Assembly (NCBI GenBank): GCA_902775285.1
Contig: CACYLI010000005.1
Location: 1-58,739, forward strand
Direction: 5' to 3'
Length of the DNA stretch: 58,739 nt
DNA from: an uncultured Erysipelotrichaceae bacterium
GTDB taxonomy: Bacteria; Bacillota_I; Bacilli_A; RF39; UBA660
In this document: positions 1 through 8,321 of the stretch, one piece after another
Numbering within the stretch: position 1 is the first letter of the stretch
Layout: every line of letters starts with the position of its first letter
Notes under the pieces: model-generated
The model's database searches: none
Seen by the model: the letters and a program-made list of their open reading frames with translations, nothing else
Told to the model about the DNA's origin: nothing
Program-made: the position numbers and the translations under genes

Positions 1-14
1 TTTGGTCTTCCCAT
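1..14 (-). CDS. 5' end of a gene running off the left edge
   Basis: Only the start is inside the window: an ATG at 14-12 followed by codons for Gly-Arg-Pro and the first bases of a fourth. A good ribosome site (AAGGAG) lies about 9 bases upstream. Too little is visible to name the product. It sits downstream of the terminator at 45-85 and in the same direction as the following genes. Confidence 0.5.
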
Positions 15-44
15 AAATATCATCTCCTTAAAATAATTTTAACA

Positions 45-85
45 TAGAAAAAGTAGACATCTCTTTTTTTGTGTCTACTTTAACT
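45..85 (-). terminator. Intrinsic terminator after the DUF6512-like gene
   Basis: Perfect 10-bp inverted repeat (arms 50-59 and 72-81) followed on the minus strand by a T-rich run. It closes the transcription unit that ends with the membrane-protein gene at 103. Confidence 0.75.
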
Positions 86-102
86 ATATCACTTCAATTA
101 CT

Positions 103-603
103 TTATCTTTTTATTCCATAAATATGTTTGTTATAATCATAAAATATTGGTAATTCTATTGGATAATAAGTTAGTACTAAAAATACAATAGTTATTAATA
201 TATAACCAAATAATGAATAATAGTTATTTTTTTTAGATTCAAATCTTTTTAAATATTTTTCTTTTATTATTAAACTAATAATTATACATATAAAATATAT
301 TAAAAGAGTTATAAACATATTTTCATGTGTTTTTAAAATATATAAAAATATTGGTGTAAAAATAACAAAGTCTAATATCATACAAATAATAAAAGAAATA
401 AAATTACTGAATATATTACTTTCTTTATAAATTAATTTATCAATTAGAGTTAAAACTAAATAAGAAAGCATTATCATTTTACCATGTTCCCATATACTTT
501 CATTTACTGGAAAAATTGGTATTTTTATATATTTAAAAGCACTATGAAATAAAAAACTAAGTATAAATAATATAATAGTTGATACAATTATTTTCTTTTT
601 CAT
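103..603 (-). CDS. Small integral membrane protein, DUF6512-like
   Basis: 166 residues with about four to five hydrophobic segments. The N-terminal half carries PVNESIWEHGK, the signature I associate with the DUF6512 family of uncharacterised Firmicute membrane proteins. The ATG at 603 is preferred over the in-frame GTG at 612, because that GTG is part of the ribosome site (AGGTGA, five bases upstream). It lies about 40 bases downstream of apt, so the two may be co-transcribed. Function unknown; the family assignment is by recall of the motif, not by search. Confidence 0.6.
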   Translation of the reverse strand: MKKKIIVSTIILFILSFLFHSAFKYIKIPIFPVNESIWEHGKMIMLSYLVLTLIDKLIYKESNIFSNFISFIICMILDFVIFTPIFLYILKTHENMFITLLIYFICIIISLIIKEKYLKRFESKKNNYYSLFGYILITIVFLVLTYYPIELPIFYDYNKHIYGIKR

Positions 604-642
604 TATATTCACCTATTATTATTTTACTTAGTTTATATTTTT

Positions 643-1182
643 TTATTCTTCATTTACTTCAATTAAAGAGAATACATTTTCATCATTATTAAGTTCTATT
701 ATATTTAAAACTGCACCTACTCCTATAACTTTTCCTTTTAATTCACTAATAGCATTTTTAATACTTCTTATAGTGTTTCCAGTAGCGTAAATATCATCTA
801 TTATAAAAAACGTTTTATTTTTATATTCTTCATTAACTAATTTTGGTAATTCTAGATAATCTTTACCATATTCTTTTTCATATTCAAATGATTTTACAAC
901 AGTTGTAGGTGGAAGTTTTCCTTTTTTTCTTACTGGAATAAATCCAATATTCAACTCTCTTGCTATTACAGAACCAAATAAAAAACCTCTTGATTCTGGA
1001 GCAACTATATAGTCTATTTTACTATCTTTTAGATATTCTACAAATCTATTTATTATTTCATTAAATACTTCTTTTTGAATAATTAGTGGATTAATATCAA
1101 TAAATTCAATTCCTTTTGTGGGAAAATCTTTTTCTGTTCTTAGATTAAGTTCACTTTCTAAACTATTTCTTATTATTTTCAT
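643..1182 (-). CDS. apt: Adenine phosphoribosyltransferase
   Basis: Converts adenine and PRPP to AMP in purine salvage, in the cytoplasm. The 179-residue length is normal for the family. The PRPP-binding loop is visible as FFIIDDIYATGNT (about residues 125-137; usual form VDDVLATGGT), together with an early DFPTKGIEFIDI segment and a PESRGFLFG segment typical of Apt. The start codon overlaps the stop of mtnN by four bases (ATGA), so the two are translationally coupled. The pairing is sensible: MtnN releases adenine and Apt recycles it. Confidence 0.93.
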   Translation of the reverse strand: MKIIRNSLESELNLRTEKDFPTKGIEFIDINPLIIQKEVFNEIINRFVEYLKDSKIDYIVAPESRGFLFGSVIARELNIGFIPVRKKGKLPPTTVVKSFEYEKEYGKDYLELPKLVNEEYKNKTFFIIDDIYATGNTIRSIKNAISELKGKVIGVGAVLNIIELNNDENVFSLIEVNEE

Positions 1183-1874
1183 TTTTCCTCCATTTTAATA
1201 ATTAAATTATTTAAAAATTTAGCTACTATTTTAGAACTTTTTATTAAGAATTCATCATATGTAAGTTTATTATTTTTTTGATATGGACTATCTGATATAC
1301 TTCTAATTACTAAAAAAGGTACTTTACATAAATAACATACTTGAGCAATACTTGCTCCTTCCATTTCAACACATAATGCATTAAATTTATTATGTATTTT
1401 TTCACCCATCTTATATTCACTACAAAATATATCACCTGATGCGATTACTCCATTATGTATATTAGTATTTTTAATATCTATTTTATTTGCAAGTTTATTT
1501 AATTCTTTATTACACTTAATATAAACTCCTATTTTGGGGATATACCCTTTTTCATGATTAAATGCTGTTATATCAAAATCATGTTGTACAAGTTCACTAG
1601 CTACAACTATATCACAAATACTTACCTTATCTGATACACTTCCAGCTACTCCTATATTAAATACATAATCAACATTATAATTATCAATTAAAACTTGTGT
1701 ACATCTAGCTGCATTTACTTTACCAACTCCACTTTCTACAAGTATACATTTAGTATTAGAAATACTTCCTTCATAAAAATCTAAATCATAAATACTATTT
1801 GTTTTTTCTAAATTAATATATTTTAATAATTCATCTATTTCTTCTTTCATTGCAAATATTATACCTATTTTCAT
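1179..1874 (-). CDS. mtnN: 5'-methylthioadenosine/S-adenosylhomocysteine nucleosidase
   Basis: Hydrolyses MTA and SAH to adenine plus the thioribose products, detoxifying by-products of SAM use. 231 residues, the usual size. It opens with MKIGIIFAMKEEI, very close to the family consensus, and contains FNIGVAGSV, CVEMEGASIAQV (catalytic Glu region) and RSISD (catalytic Asp). The ATG at 1874 is chosen because the upstream GTG at 1883 is inside the AGGTGA ribosome site. First gene of the mtnN-apt pair. The window also holds SAM-consuming enzymes (a methyltransferase and a radical SAM protein). Confidence 0.94.
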   Translation of the reverse strand: MKIGIIFAMKEEIDELLKYINLEKTNSIYDLDFYEGSISNTKCILVESGVGKVNAARCTQVLIDNYNVDYVFNIGVAGSVSDKVSICDIVVASELVQHDFDITAFNHEKGYIPKIGVYIKCNKELNKLANKIDIKNTNIHNGVIASGDIFCSEYKMGEKIHNKFNALCVEMEGASIAQVCYLCKVPFLVIRSISDSPYQKNNKLTYDEFLIKSSKIVAKFLNNLIIKMEEK

Positions 1875-1902
1875 ACTATTCACCTAAACTAATTATATCA
1901 AA

Positions 1903-1930
1903 AATAGAGTAATTATCAAATTACTCTATT
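1903..1930 (-). terminator. Intrinsic terminator after the P-loop kinase gene
   Basis: Perfect 12-bp inverted repeat (1903-1914 and 1919-1930) with a 4-base loop, followed on the minus strand by TTTTTG. It overlaps the last codons of the kinase gene (stop at 1921). Confidence 0.8.
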
Positions 1931-2454
1931 ACTATTTTTTTATTAAATACTTTTTTATACCAATTATTTAATTGCCTTCTATTCTTAAATATTATTATCT
2001 TATTACTATTTACTTTATCTATATTGTTTATTACTTCTTCTCTTTTGTTTTTTCTCCAAAATAAGACTTGTTTAAAAAATGATAAACTCATTTGTTCTTT
2101 ACAACCTTTTATTTCTTCTTTTTCTTTTCCATGATTTTTTATAAATCTAGTCATTACTCCTTTTATTTGACTCATAGAACTATAATCAAGATATATAACT
2201 AAATCTGATTCTTCTAATCTTTTTAATAATGTAGAACGATATGTTCCATCTATTATCCATTTATTTTTATTTACTATATCAAGTATCATTTTATCTCTTT
2301 CATCTTTATTTCTTATACCCCAGTTTTCTAAATGATGTATACCATCTATATGATAAACAGGTATATTTAATTCTTTTGATAAATTGTTAGATAAAACAGT
2401 TTTACCTGTACCACTTCCACCAATGATACTTATTTTATTGATACTTTCTTTCGT
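1921..2454 (-). CDS. P-loop kinase, DNA-topology-modulation/FlaR-like; ATG replaced by ACG
   Basis: Read from the ACG at 2454-2452, the frame gives a complete 177-residue adenylate-kinase-like protein. It has a Walker A loop IIGGSGTGKT near residue 11, a HIDGIHHLENW stretch, WIIDGTYRST, and a lid-like Arg/Lys-rich C-terminal half. This matches the FlaR/topology-modulation family of small NTPases, whose substrate is uncertain. There is no ATG, GTG or TTG at the N-terminus; AAGGAG lies five bases before the ACG, exactly where a start codon should be. The first ATG (2289) would drop the P-loop. Either ACG is used weakly, or the gene has lost its start by an ATG to ACG change. Confidence 0.65.
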   Translation of the reverse strand, partial: TKESINKISIIGGSGTGKTVLSNNLSKELNIPVYHIDGIHHLENWGIRNKDERDKMILDIVNKNKWIIDGTYRSTLLKRLEESDLVIYLDYSSMSQIKGVMTRFIKNHGKEKEEIKGCKEQMSLSFFKQVLFWRKNKREEVINNIDKVNSNKIIIFKNRRQLNNWYKKVFNKKIVIE

Positions 2455-2491
2455 ACTTACTCCTTTTCTATAGTAATAGATAGTTTAGTAA

Positions 2492-3322
2492 TTATATTTT
2501 GAATTTATTATGTTCTTCAATTCTATTATCTATATAATCATATATATCAACATAATCAACAATATTTGGATCTTTTTCATTAATAATATAATCAAATGAA
2601 TTATCTAATTTAAAATTATGTTTTAAAAGAGATGTTTCTATTTTTGCAATTAATATTTTAATAGAATTCTTATATCTATTATATAAGTCAATTGGCATCA
2701 TACTTACATCATTGTTATCTAAATATATATGTGGAATACCATAACCAAAAACAATTGATTTTAAGTATTGATTAAAAAATTCATTTTTACCTAATTTTGT
2801 CATAGGAATAACATCTATAATAGTATAACCTTTTTTACTATCAAAAAAGAAATTAGTTGGTTTAGGATCAACTTCTAAATTATATTGTGATAAATTTAAC
2901 ATATCTTCGATTAATTTATCATAAATGCTTATATCAGCTTCACTTCTTTTTTCTATTTCTTCTATATAGTTAGTTATGCTAGACATATAACCATCTATTA
3001 TTTCTTTTTTATTTTCTTCATTTAAATGAAAATGGTTAAAAGTAAATGAATTACCTTTTGCCCTATCTTCAATAAAAACGCCTTTTGAATAACTAACTCC
3101 ATTATTAAAAGTAGAAGTTGTACCATCTATTAGTTTATAATCTACTATTTCACATATATTAATACCATTATTCTTTGCATCTTTAATTGCATTAATATAA
3201 TCATTTAATTGATTGTCTGATACAGGCATTTTCTTAGATACCAATACATAATCACTATCTATTACTTTGCATATACCAACACTATTTTTTCCTAGCACAA
3301 ATAACTCATCATTTAATTTCAT
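2492..3322 (-). CDS. Kinase-fold protein resembling aminoglycoside phosphotransferases
   Basis: 276 residues. I do not recognise the family with certainty. Its second half has DPKPTNFFFD followed about 10 residues later by GYTIIDV, which copies the order of the catalytic loop (D-x-K-x-x-N) and metal-binding Asp (IID) of protein-kinase-like and APH enzymes. The N-terminal part (FVLGKNSVGICKVIDSDYV) could be the nucleotide-binding lobe. No membrane segments. It stands between a P-loop kinase and an MBL hydrolase in a run of small enzyme genes. AGAGGG lies just before the ATG. The substrate cannot be inferred. Confidence 0.5.
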   Translation of the reverse strand: MKLNDELFVLGKNSVGICKVIDSDYVLVSKKMPVSDNQLNDYINAIKDAKNNGINICEIVDYKLIDGTTSTFNNGVSYSKGVFIEDRAKGNSFTFNHFHLNEENKKEIIDGYMSSITNYIEEIEKRSEADISIYDKLIEDMLNLSQYNLEVDPKPTNFFFDSKKGYTIIDVIPMTKLGKNEFFNQYLKSIVFGYGIPHIYLDNNDVSMMPIDLYNRYKNSIKILIAKIETSLLKHNFKLDNSFDYIINEKDPNIVDYVDIYDYIDNRIEEHNKFKI

Positions 3323-3333
3323 ATAACCCTCTT

Positions 3334-4014
3334 TTATTTATAAATATTTACTATATCTATATTATCATAATGCTTTATTTCTTTTTTTAATTCTTCATAA
3401 TTATCTATATGCATTAAATAAATCTTTTTAGATTTTGGCATATTTTTTTTAAGTTCACTCCATGTAGTATGAGCACTTACTTCTTTATAACTAATATCTA
3501 TATATAATTCATCACAATCATTAATATATTTACTAAATGATTCTATTCCTTTTGAATCTCCAGTATAAACAATTATTTTATTATTTAAATTAAATATATA
3601 ACCATAACTACCATTTATTAAAGAAGTAGTATGATTTGTTTTAATACAGTCAAGTAAGAATGGATAATTAGATTTACTGGCATCAACTATATTATAGTAT
3701 TCTTTATTTACACCACAAATATTATTAAATGTAATTATGTCATTTATTAAAGAAGTTGGAATAATTAGATTAGTTTTTATATCAAATAAATGATATAAGT
3801 ATTGTATTAAATTTGGAATTCCACTAATATGATCAGCATGAGTATGAGTTACTAAAATATTTATACTATCATATTCATTAAATTTAAATTCTTTAATTTT
3901 ATTCATATTAAGCATAGAACAATCAATCATATATAAACTATTCTTAAAAACAAAAAATGCACTATTATTTGTACAACTAAATGCACTACCTATACCAATA
4001 AACTTTAGTTCCAT
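3334..4014 (-). CDS. MBL-fold metallohydrolase, RNase Z-like
   Basis: 226 residues with the metallo-beta-lactamase signature HTHADHISG (about residues 57-65), a later VYTGDS segment (metal-bridging Asp), HTT, and a C-terminal LMHIDNYEEL with the last metal-binding His. The layout is that of the RNase Z/phosphodiesterase branch, but at 226 residues it is shorter than RNase Z proper and lacks an obvious exosite arm, so the substrate is open. AGGAGA six bases before the ATG supports the start. Confidence 0.72.
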   Translation of the reverse strand: MELKFIGIGSAFSCTNNSAFFVFKNSLYMIDCSMLNMNKIKEFKFNEYDSINILVTHTHADHISGIPNLIQYLYHLFDIKTNLIIPTSLINDIITFNNICGVNKEYYNIVDASKSNYPFLLDCIKTNHTTSLINGSYGYIFNLNNKIIVYTGDSKGIESFSKYINDCDELYIDISYKEVSAHTTWSELKKNMPKSKKIYLMHIDNYEELKKEIKHYDNIDIVNIYK

Positions 4015-4022
4015 TTTTTCTC

Positions 4023-4493
4023 CTAATTTTTTTCTTCACTAATCCACTTTTCTATTTGTTCTTTTGTTGAATTAACTGATAATCTAGTAACTTTTTTAAT
4101 AAAACTATAATCATCTTTTAATTTATCATACACATCATTTCCTAAAGTTGAACCTGATGTACAAAATACTATAACTTTTTTATTTTTAAAGTTATAACTT
4201 TCTAAAAATGTTTTTACTGCACTTGGACAAGTATACCACCATACAGGAAAACCAATATAAATTACATCATATAAATCAAAATTTTCTACTTTATTTTTAA
4301 TTGGACATCTATAACTAGGATCTTTTATTTCAATATTAATTCTACTATTAGGACTTTCCCAATCAATATCTTCATCTGTATACTTGTTAACTGGTTCTAT
4401 TTCAAATATATCAGCAGATGTTACTTCTTTTATTAATTCAGCTATTCTTCTTGTGTTATTAGTTGCTGAAAAATACACTATTAATTCTTTCAT
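4023..4493 (-). CDS. Flavodoxin-family protein
   Basis: 156 residues, cytoplasmic. It begins MKELIVYFSATNNTRRIAELI, the FMN phosphate-binding loop (S-A-T-N-N-T, usually SxTGNT), followed by IYIGFPVWWYTCPSAVKTFLESY and VVIFCTSGSTLGND, as in the clostridial flavodoxin group (often NAD(P)H-dependent oxidoreductases). The ATG at 4493 is used; an in-frame ATG 13 codons upstream gives an unrelated extension. Its role here is probably that of an electron carrier or quinone/flavin reductase. Confidence 0.82.
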   Translation of the reverse strand: MKELIVYFSATNNTRRIAELIKEVTSADIFEIEPVNKYTDEDIDWESPNSRINIEIKDPSYRCPIKNKVENFDLYDVIYIGFPVWWYTCPSAVKTFLESYNFKNKKVIVFCTSGSTLGNDVYDKLKDDYSFIKKVTRLSVNSTKEQIEKWISEEKN

Positions 4494-4535
4494 TATATCC
4501 TCACTTTCTATAAATATTATACAAAAAAACATTAA

Positions 4536-4570
4536 AAAAATATATCATTTTAATTCAAATGATATATTAA
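4536..4570 (-). terminator. Intrinsic terminator after the S66 peptidase gene
   Basis: An inverted repeat of about 12 bp (around 4539-4550 and 4557-4568) followed on the minus strand by seven T. It includes the last codons of the S66 gene (stop at 4545). Confidence 0.7.
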
Positions 4571-5558
4571 ATTTATTATTATTTAGTTTAATATTAGCTA
4601 TACTTCCATTAATAACTGTTAAACAAGGAGACTTATGTGAAAAATCAGCATCATATATTATTGGTATATTAAGTTTACTAATTACACTATCTAATAAACA
4701 TGTTTTAGTATTATATTTATAACTAGAATAAGTATTACCAAATCTACCAAATATAATACATTTAGTATATTTAAAGTACTCTAATTCATTTAATTTCCAA
4801 AGTGTTCTAATTGTTTCATCATATGAAAGTTCACAATTATCAAAATACCATATAATACCATCATCTTTATATTTTTCTTGAAATTCTTTTATACCATCAT
4901 ATTTAGTTGATGAAAGTTCACTAATTATATCAAAACATCCACCAATTATTCTTCCTCTAACACATACATCTTTATTATCTAAAGTTTTATATTTTACTTT
5001 ATTAGTTAAATTGTATTCCTCTAAACCATCTACTTTTTGTTTTCTTTCTTCTTCATATAAACTAAAATTCTTTTCATTTAAATCTTTTCCATTTATTATA
5101 TTTAAAAAATATTTTTGACTTTTATGAAGATTTCTCATACCAAATTGTGCATAATTTTGTCCATAAATAGTTGCGATATCATATTTAGTAGTAATTGTAT
5201 ATAGAATACTTGTAGGATCTGAAAAACCACATACATATTTAGGATTAGACTTTAATAATTCAAAATTTACATATGGAAGTATTTCAATTAAAAAATCTCC
5301 TCCACTTGCATTAAGAATTAAATCTATATCATTATTTTTAAACATGTTATTTAGTTCTTCTGCCCTTACTTTTTCATCTGCACATCTTCCTCTAATACTT
5401 TTATTTATATTATCTGATATTATTAATTTATAACCTAGATTTTCGAGTGTTTTCTTTGCATTTTTATATTTATTTTTCTTATATTTATCTCTTGCTCCAC
5501 TACTTAAAGAAGTAATACCAAGTGTACTATTATTATTAACAAATTTTGGATATATCAT
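4545..5558 (-). CDS. S66 family peptidase (LD-carboxypeptidase/MccF-like)
   Basis: 337 residues, no signal peptide, so cytoplasmic. Family S66 serine peptidases either trim D-Ala from murein tetrapeptides (LdcA) or inactivate microcin C-type compounds (MccF). Visible landmarks are ILNASGGDFLIEILPYV, the nucleophile region VCGFSDPTSIL, a Glu-containing segment around WYFDNCELSYDE, and the C-terminal His in DADFSHKSP. It overlaps the start of the upstream ProX-type gene by four bases (ATGA). A second S66 protein, only distantly similar, lies at 38988. LdcA versus MccF cannot be told from sequence alone. Confidence 0.85.
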   Translation of the reverse strand: MIYPKFVNNNSTLGITSLSSGARDKYKKNKYKNAKKTLENLGYKLIISDNINKSIRGRCADEKVRAEELNNMFKNNDIDLILNASGGDFLIEILPYVNFELLKSNPKYVCGFSDPTSILYTITTKYDIATIYGQNYAQFGMRNLHKSQKYFLNIINGKDLNEKNFSLYEEERKQKVDGLEEYNLTNKVKYKTLDNKDVCVRGRIIGGCFDIISELSSTKYDGIKEFQEKYKDDGIIWYFDNCELSYDETIRTLWKLNELEYFKYTKCIIFGRFGNTYSSYKYNTKTCLLDSVISKLNIPIIYDADFSHKSPCLTVINGSIANIKLNNNKFNISFELK

Positions 5559-6028
5559 AATTCCTCCATTATATATTTATGATTCAAATATTTTATAAAC
5601 TTAATTAAATCTTCAAATTTTATAGATATAGTTTTTGTATTTACAATTGGGTGAACTAATACATTTTTATTTTTTAGATTCTTATCAAGTAATAATGTAA
5701 CTAAATTATTTTTATCATTTATTATTCCCATTGGAGTAACACTTCCAATTTCTAAACCTAATATTTCTTTTAATTCTTGGAAAGATGCAAATGAAAGTTT
5801 TTGTACATTAAGCAGTCTAGCTATACTTTTTAAATTAGCTTTTTTATTAGAATCCATAAATATCAAATAATAATTATTTTTATATTTAACAAATAAATTT
5901 TTACATTCGATTCCATTTATTTTACTAGTTATATTTTCATTTAAAGCATCTTCTATAGTATAAAGTGCTTTATGACTTATTTCATCATATTTTATATTAA
6001 GTTCATTTAATACTTCATATAAATCCAT
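5555..6028 (-). CDS. Free-standing Pro-tRNA deacylase (ProX/PrdX/YbaK-like)
   Basis: 157 residues. Opens MDLYEVLNELNIKYDEISHKALYT, then KNLFVKYKNNYYLIFMD, LSFASFQELKEILGLEIGSVTPMGI and VLVHPIVNTKTISI. These match the PrdX/ProXp-ala group, which hydrolyses Ala mischarged on tRNA-Pro in trans. AAGGAG precedes the ATG. The partner is in this window: the ProRS at 25033 lacks the cis-editing insertion, so this protein probably supplies the proofreading. It is translationally coupled to the S66 peptidase downstream, with no obvious functional link. Confidence 0.85.
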   Translation of the reverse strand: MDLYEVLNELNIKYDEISHKALYTIEDALNENITSKINGIECKNLFVKYKNNYYLIFMDSNKKANLKSIARLLNVQKLSFASFQELKEILGLEIGSVTPMGIINDKNNLVTLLLDKNLKNKNVLVHPIVNTKTISIKFEDLIKFIKYLNHKYIMEEL

Positions 6029-6031
6029 TTT

Positions 6032-6862
6032 TTACTCCTTATTATATTCATCTAAAAATCTTTTATAAACACCATCTTTTTTAGTACCTAAAACACAATT
6101 TAAATTAATATTATCAAGTGCTTTATATATATTATAATCAACATTTTTATTTGTTTTTCTAAGTTCATTAATTAGTTTTTTCATTTCTTTTCTCTTACTA
6201 GAAGTATCATCTTCATTACTTATCTTTTCTGTAAACTTACATGCACAATTAATAAATGTTAAATTATTATATTTACAAAAACTAATAATATCTTTTTCTT
6301 TAATTAAATACATAGGTCTAATTAATTCAAGGTTTGGATAGTTTTCACTATGAAGTTTAGGCATCATAGTTTTTATTTCAGAACCATAAAACATAGAAAG
6401 TAAAGTTGTTTCAATTACATCATCAAAATGATGACCTAAAGCTATTTTATTACATCCAAGTTCTTGTGCTTTATTATATAAATATCCTCTTCTCATTCTA
6501 GCACACATATAGCATGGGCTTTTAAAAGCAATACTATCTACTACATTAAATATATCACTTTCAAATACTTGAATATCTATATTTAATGTTTTAGCATTTT
6601 CAAGAATTAAATCCATATTCTTTTTATTATATCCAGGATTCATTACAACAAAGAAAACATCAAAATGCATTTTACCATGTTTTTTTATTTCTTGAAAACA
6701 TTTAGCCATTAGAAAAGAATCTTTTCCACCACTAATACAAACCATTATTTTGTCATTCTCTTGAATTAATTCATATTCTTGAATAGCTTTAACAAATTTA
6801 GACCATATTTCTTTTCTAAATCTTTTAATTATGCTTCTTTCTATTTCTATATATTTTTCCAT
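6032..6862 (-). CDS. TtcA-family tRNA 2-thiolation enzyme / PP-loop ATPase
   Basis: 276 residues. The PP-loop SGGKDS is at residues 44-49, the paired cysteines of the TtcA iron-sulfur site are in SPCYMCARMRRG, and further Cys are in FINCACKF. IALGHHFDDVIETTLL is the usual TtcA motif. TtcA adenylates and thiolates C32 of some tRNAs; clostridial homologues may have other targets. The second ATG (6862) is chosen because GGGTGA lies just upstream of it, while the ATG at 6874 has no ribosome site. First gene of a run leading to the ProX-type and S66 genes. Confidence 0.82.
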   Translation of the reverse strand: MEKYIEIERSIIKRFRKEIWSKFVKAIQEYELIQENDKIMVCISGGKDSFLMAKCFQEIKKHGKMHFDVFFVVMNPGYNKKNMDLILENAKTLNIDIQVFESDIFNVVDSIAFKSPCYMCARMRRGYLYNKAQELGCNKIALGHHFDDVIETTLLSMFYGSEIKTMMPKLHSENYPNLELIRPMYLIKEKDIISFCKYNNLTFINCACKFTEKISNEDDTSSKRKEMKKLINELRKTNKNVDYNIYKALDNINLNCVLGTKKDGVYKRFLDEYNKE

Positions 6863-6905
6863 AATATCACCCATAAAACAATAATATTATAACATAAAGT
6901 TTTAT

Positions 6906-7646
6906 TTAAGAAAGCATAATATCAAGAATCATCATTATACAAAAACCAATCATTATACCTATTACTCCATAATTAGATTTATATTTTTCATGCATCTCTG
7001 GAGTTAACTCTTCAAATATTACATGTAACATACAACCAGAAGCAAAAGAAAGCAAATATGGTAGTAATGGAACAACTATATTTAGTAATATAATAGTTAA
7101 AAATGCACTTATTGGTTCAACTATTCCTGATAATACTCCGTATAAAAATGCTTTACTTTTTTTAATACCCTTACCTTTAAGTGGCATTGATATTATAGAT
7201 CCTTCTGGTATATTTTGAATTGCAATACCAATTGATAAAATAAAAGCGCTTAATAATGGAACACTATTAGATAAAAATCCCGCTAAACAAACCCCTACTG
7301 CCATACCTTCTGGTATATTATGAATTGTTACTGAAAACATAAGCATATCTATTTTCTTTTTACTTTTAAAATTATTTGTAATCATATTTATTATAATCAA
7401 AAATAAAAAACCAAATATTAATCCTATCACACAAGCAAACCATTTTATTTTACCATTATACATTTCAATAGATGGGATAATAAGTGAAAATATACTCGCA
7501 GCAAGCATTATGCCTATCGCAAAACCTATTAATAATTTATTAACATTCTCATTTAATTTATTTTTTAAAAAAAATACAAATCCACTTCCAAGACTAGTTC
7601 CAATAAATGGAAGAAGAATCCCAATAATAGAATATATTATTTTCAT
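6906..7646 (-). CDS. ZIP family divalent metal transporter
   Basis: 246 residues with about eight membrane helices. The metal-site motifs of the ZIP family are visible twice: HNIPEGMAVGV on helix 4 and IQNIPEGSIISMPL on helix 5. LGSGFVFFL and FEELTPEMHEK are also typical of the GufA/ZupT branch, which imports zinc or other divalent ions. Its ribosome site (GTGAGG, 7 bases before the ATG) is in the 3' arm of the hairpin at 7652-7680, so translation could be controlled by that fold. Confidence 0.88.
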   Translation of the reverse strand: MKIIYSIIGILLPFIGTSLGSGFVFFLKNKLNENVNKLLIGFAIGIMLAASIFSLIIPSIEMYNGKIKWFACVIGLIFGFLFLIIINMITNNFKSKKKIDMLMFSVTIHNIPEGMAVGVCLAGFLSNSVPLLSAFILSIGIAIQNIPEGSIISMPLKGKGIKKSKAFLYGVLSGIVEPISAFLTIILLNIVVPLLPYLLSFASGCMLHVIFEELTPEMHEKYKSNYGVIGIMIGFCIMMILDIMLS

Positions 7647-7651
7647 ATAAA

Positions 7652-7680
7652 AACCTCACTATATTATCTTATGTGAGGTT
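7652..7680 (-). terminator. Hairpin between pentapeptide gene and ZIP gene; contains the ZIP ribosome site
   Basis: Perfect 8-bp inverted repeat (7652-7659 and 7673-7680) with a 13-base loop, followed on the minus strand by TTTTT. It can work as an intrinsic terminator for upstream transcripts. Its 3' arm also holds GTGAGG, the only ribosome site for the ZIP ATG at 7646, so the fold would hide it. Confidence 0.6.
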
Positions 7681-7691
7681 AATCATTTTTG

Positions 7692-8321
7692 TTAATTATC
7701 TTTTACTTTAACGCCTAATATATTAACTAGAATTGATGCTTGAAATGGATTAATAATCATTCCTTTAAGAGAATTATAATCTATATATAAATTAGAAATA
7801 TCACATGTAGAAAAATCTATATCATTTAAATTCGTATTACTAATTTCAGCATAATTAAATTTATCATTATTAAATTCTATATTTTTAAGTTCTGTTTCAT
7901 AAAAAGATAAATATGATAAATCACTATCATTAATTATCATATTTTTAATTCTACTACTAGAATAATTAATATATTTACAACTTGATTCTTCTATATAAAT
8001 ATCATTAATACTAGAAGAAATAAAACTACATCCAGTCATTTTACAATTAATGAATTTTACTCTTGTTATACTAGTATTATCAAAACTTTTATTTGACAAA
8101 TCACAATTATTAAATATTACATCTATTAATTCAACTCTATCTAATTCTATATTACTAAAATCTATATTTTCAAATATACAGCTATCTATAACTACATCTT
8201 TTAATATTAAATTTTCACTTGTATTTTTTGTATATTTACAATTATTAAATTCATTTTTATTAATAGAGTCTTCTATAGTAATATTTTCATATAATCTAAT
8301 TTTTGGTTCTTTTATTTTCAT
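7692..8321 (-). CDS. Pentapeptide-repeat protein, Qnr-like architecture
   Basis: 209 residues made of quasi-repeats with the A/S/C/T-x-(L/F/I)-x-x pattern (for example CIFENIDFSNIEL, CDLSNKSFDNTSI, SDLSYLSFYETEL, TCDISNLYI), which fold as a right-handed quadrilateral beta-helix. The C-terminus LKGMIINPFQASILVNILGVKV resembles the end of chromosomal Qnr/MfpA-type proteins, which mimic DNA and bind gyrase. Gyrase protection is an inference; many such proteins have other or unknown roles. Its start overlaps the alkD-like stop by four bases, suggesting co-expression with a DNA-repair protein. Confidence 0.75.
   Translation of the reverse strand: MKIKEPKIRLYENITIEDSINKNEFNNCKYTKNTSENLILKDVVIDSCIFENIDFSNIELDRVELIDVIFNNCDLSNKSFDNTSITRVKFINCKMTGCSFISSSINDIYIEESSCKYINYSSSRIKNMIINDSDLSYLSFYETELKNIEFNNDKFNYAEISNTNLNDIDFSTCDISNLYIDYNSLKGMIINPFQASILVNILGVKVKDN

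Noticed and set aside
4384..4722. Plus-strand open frame opposite the flavodoxin and S66 genes
   Set aside because: It lies wholly opposite two well-supported genes and has no ribosome site or recognisable protein features.
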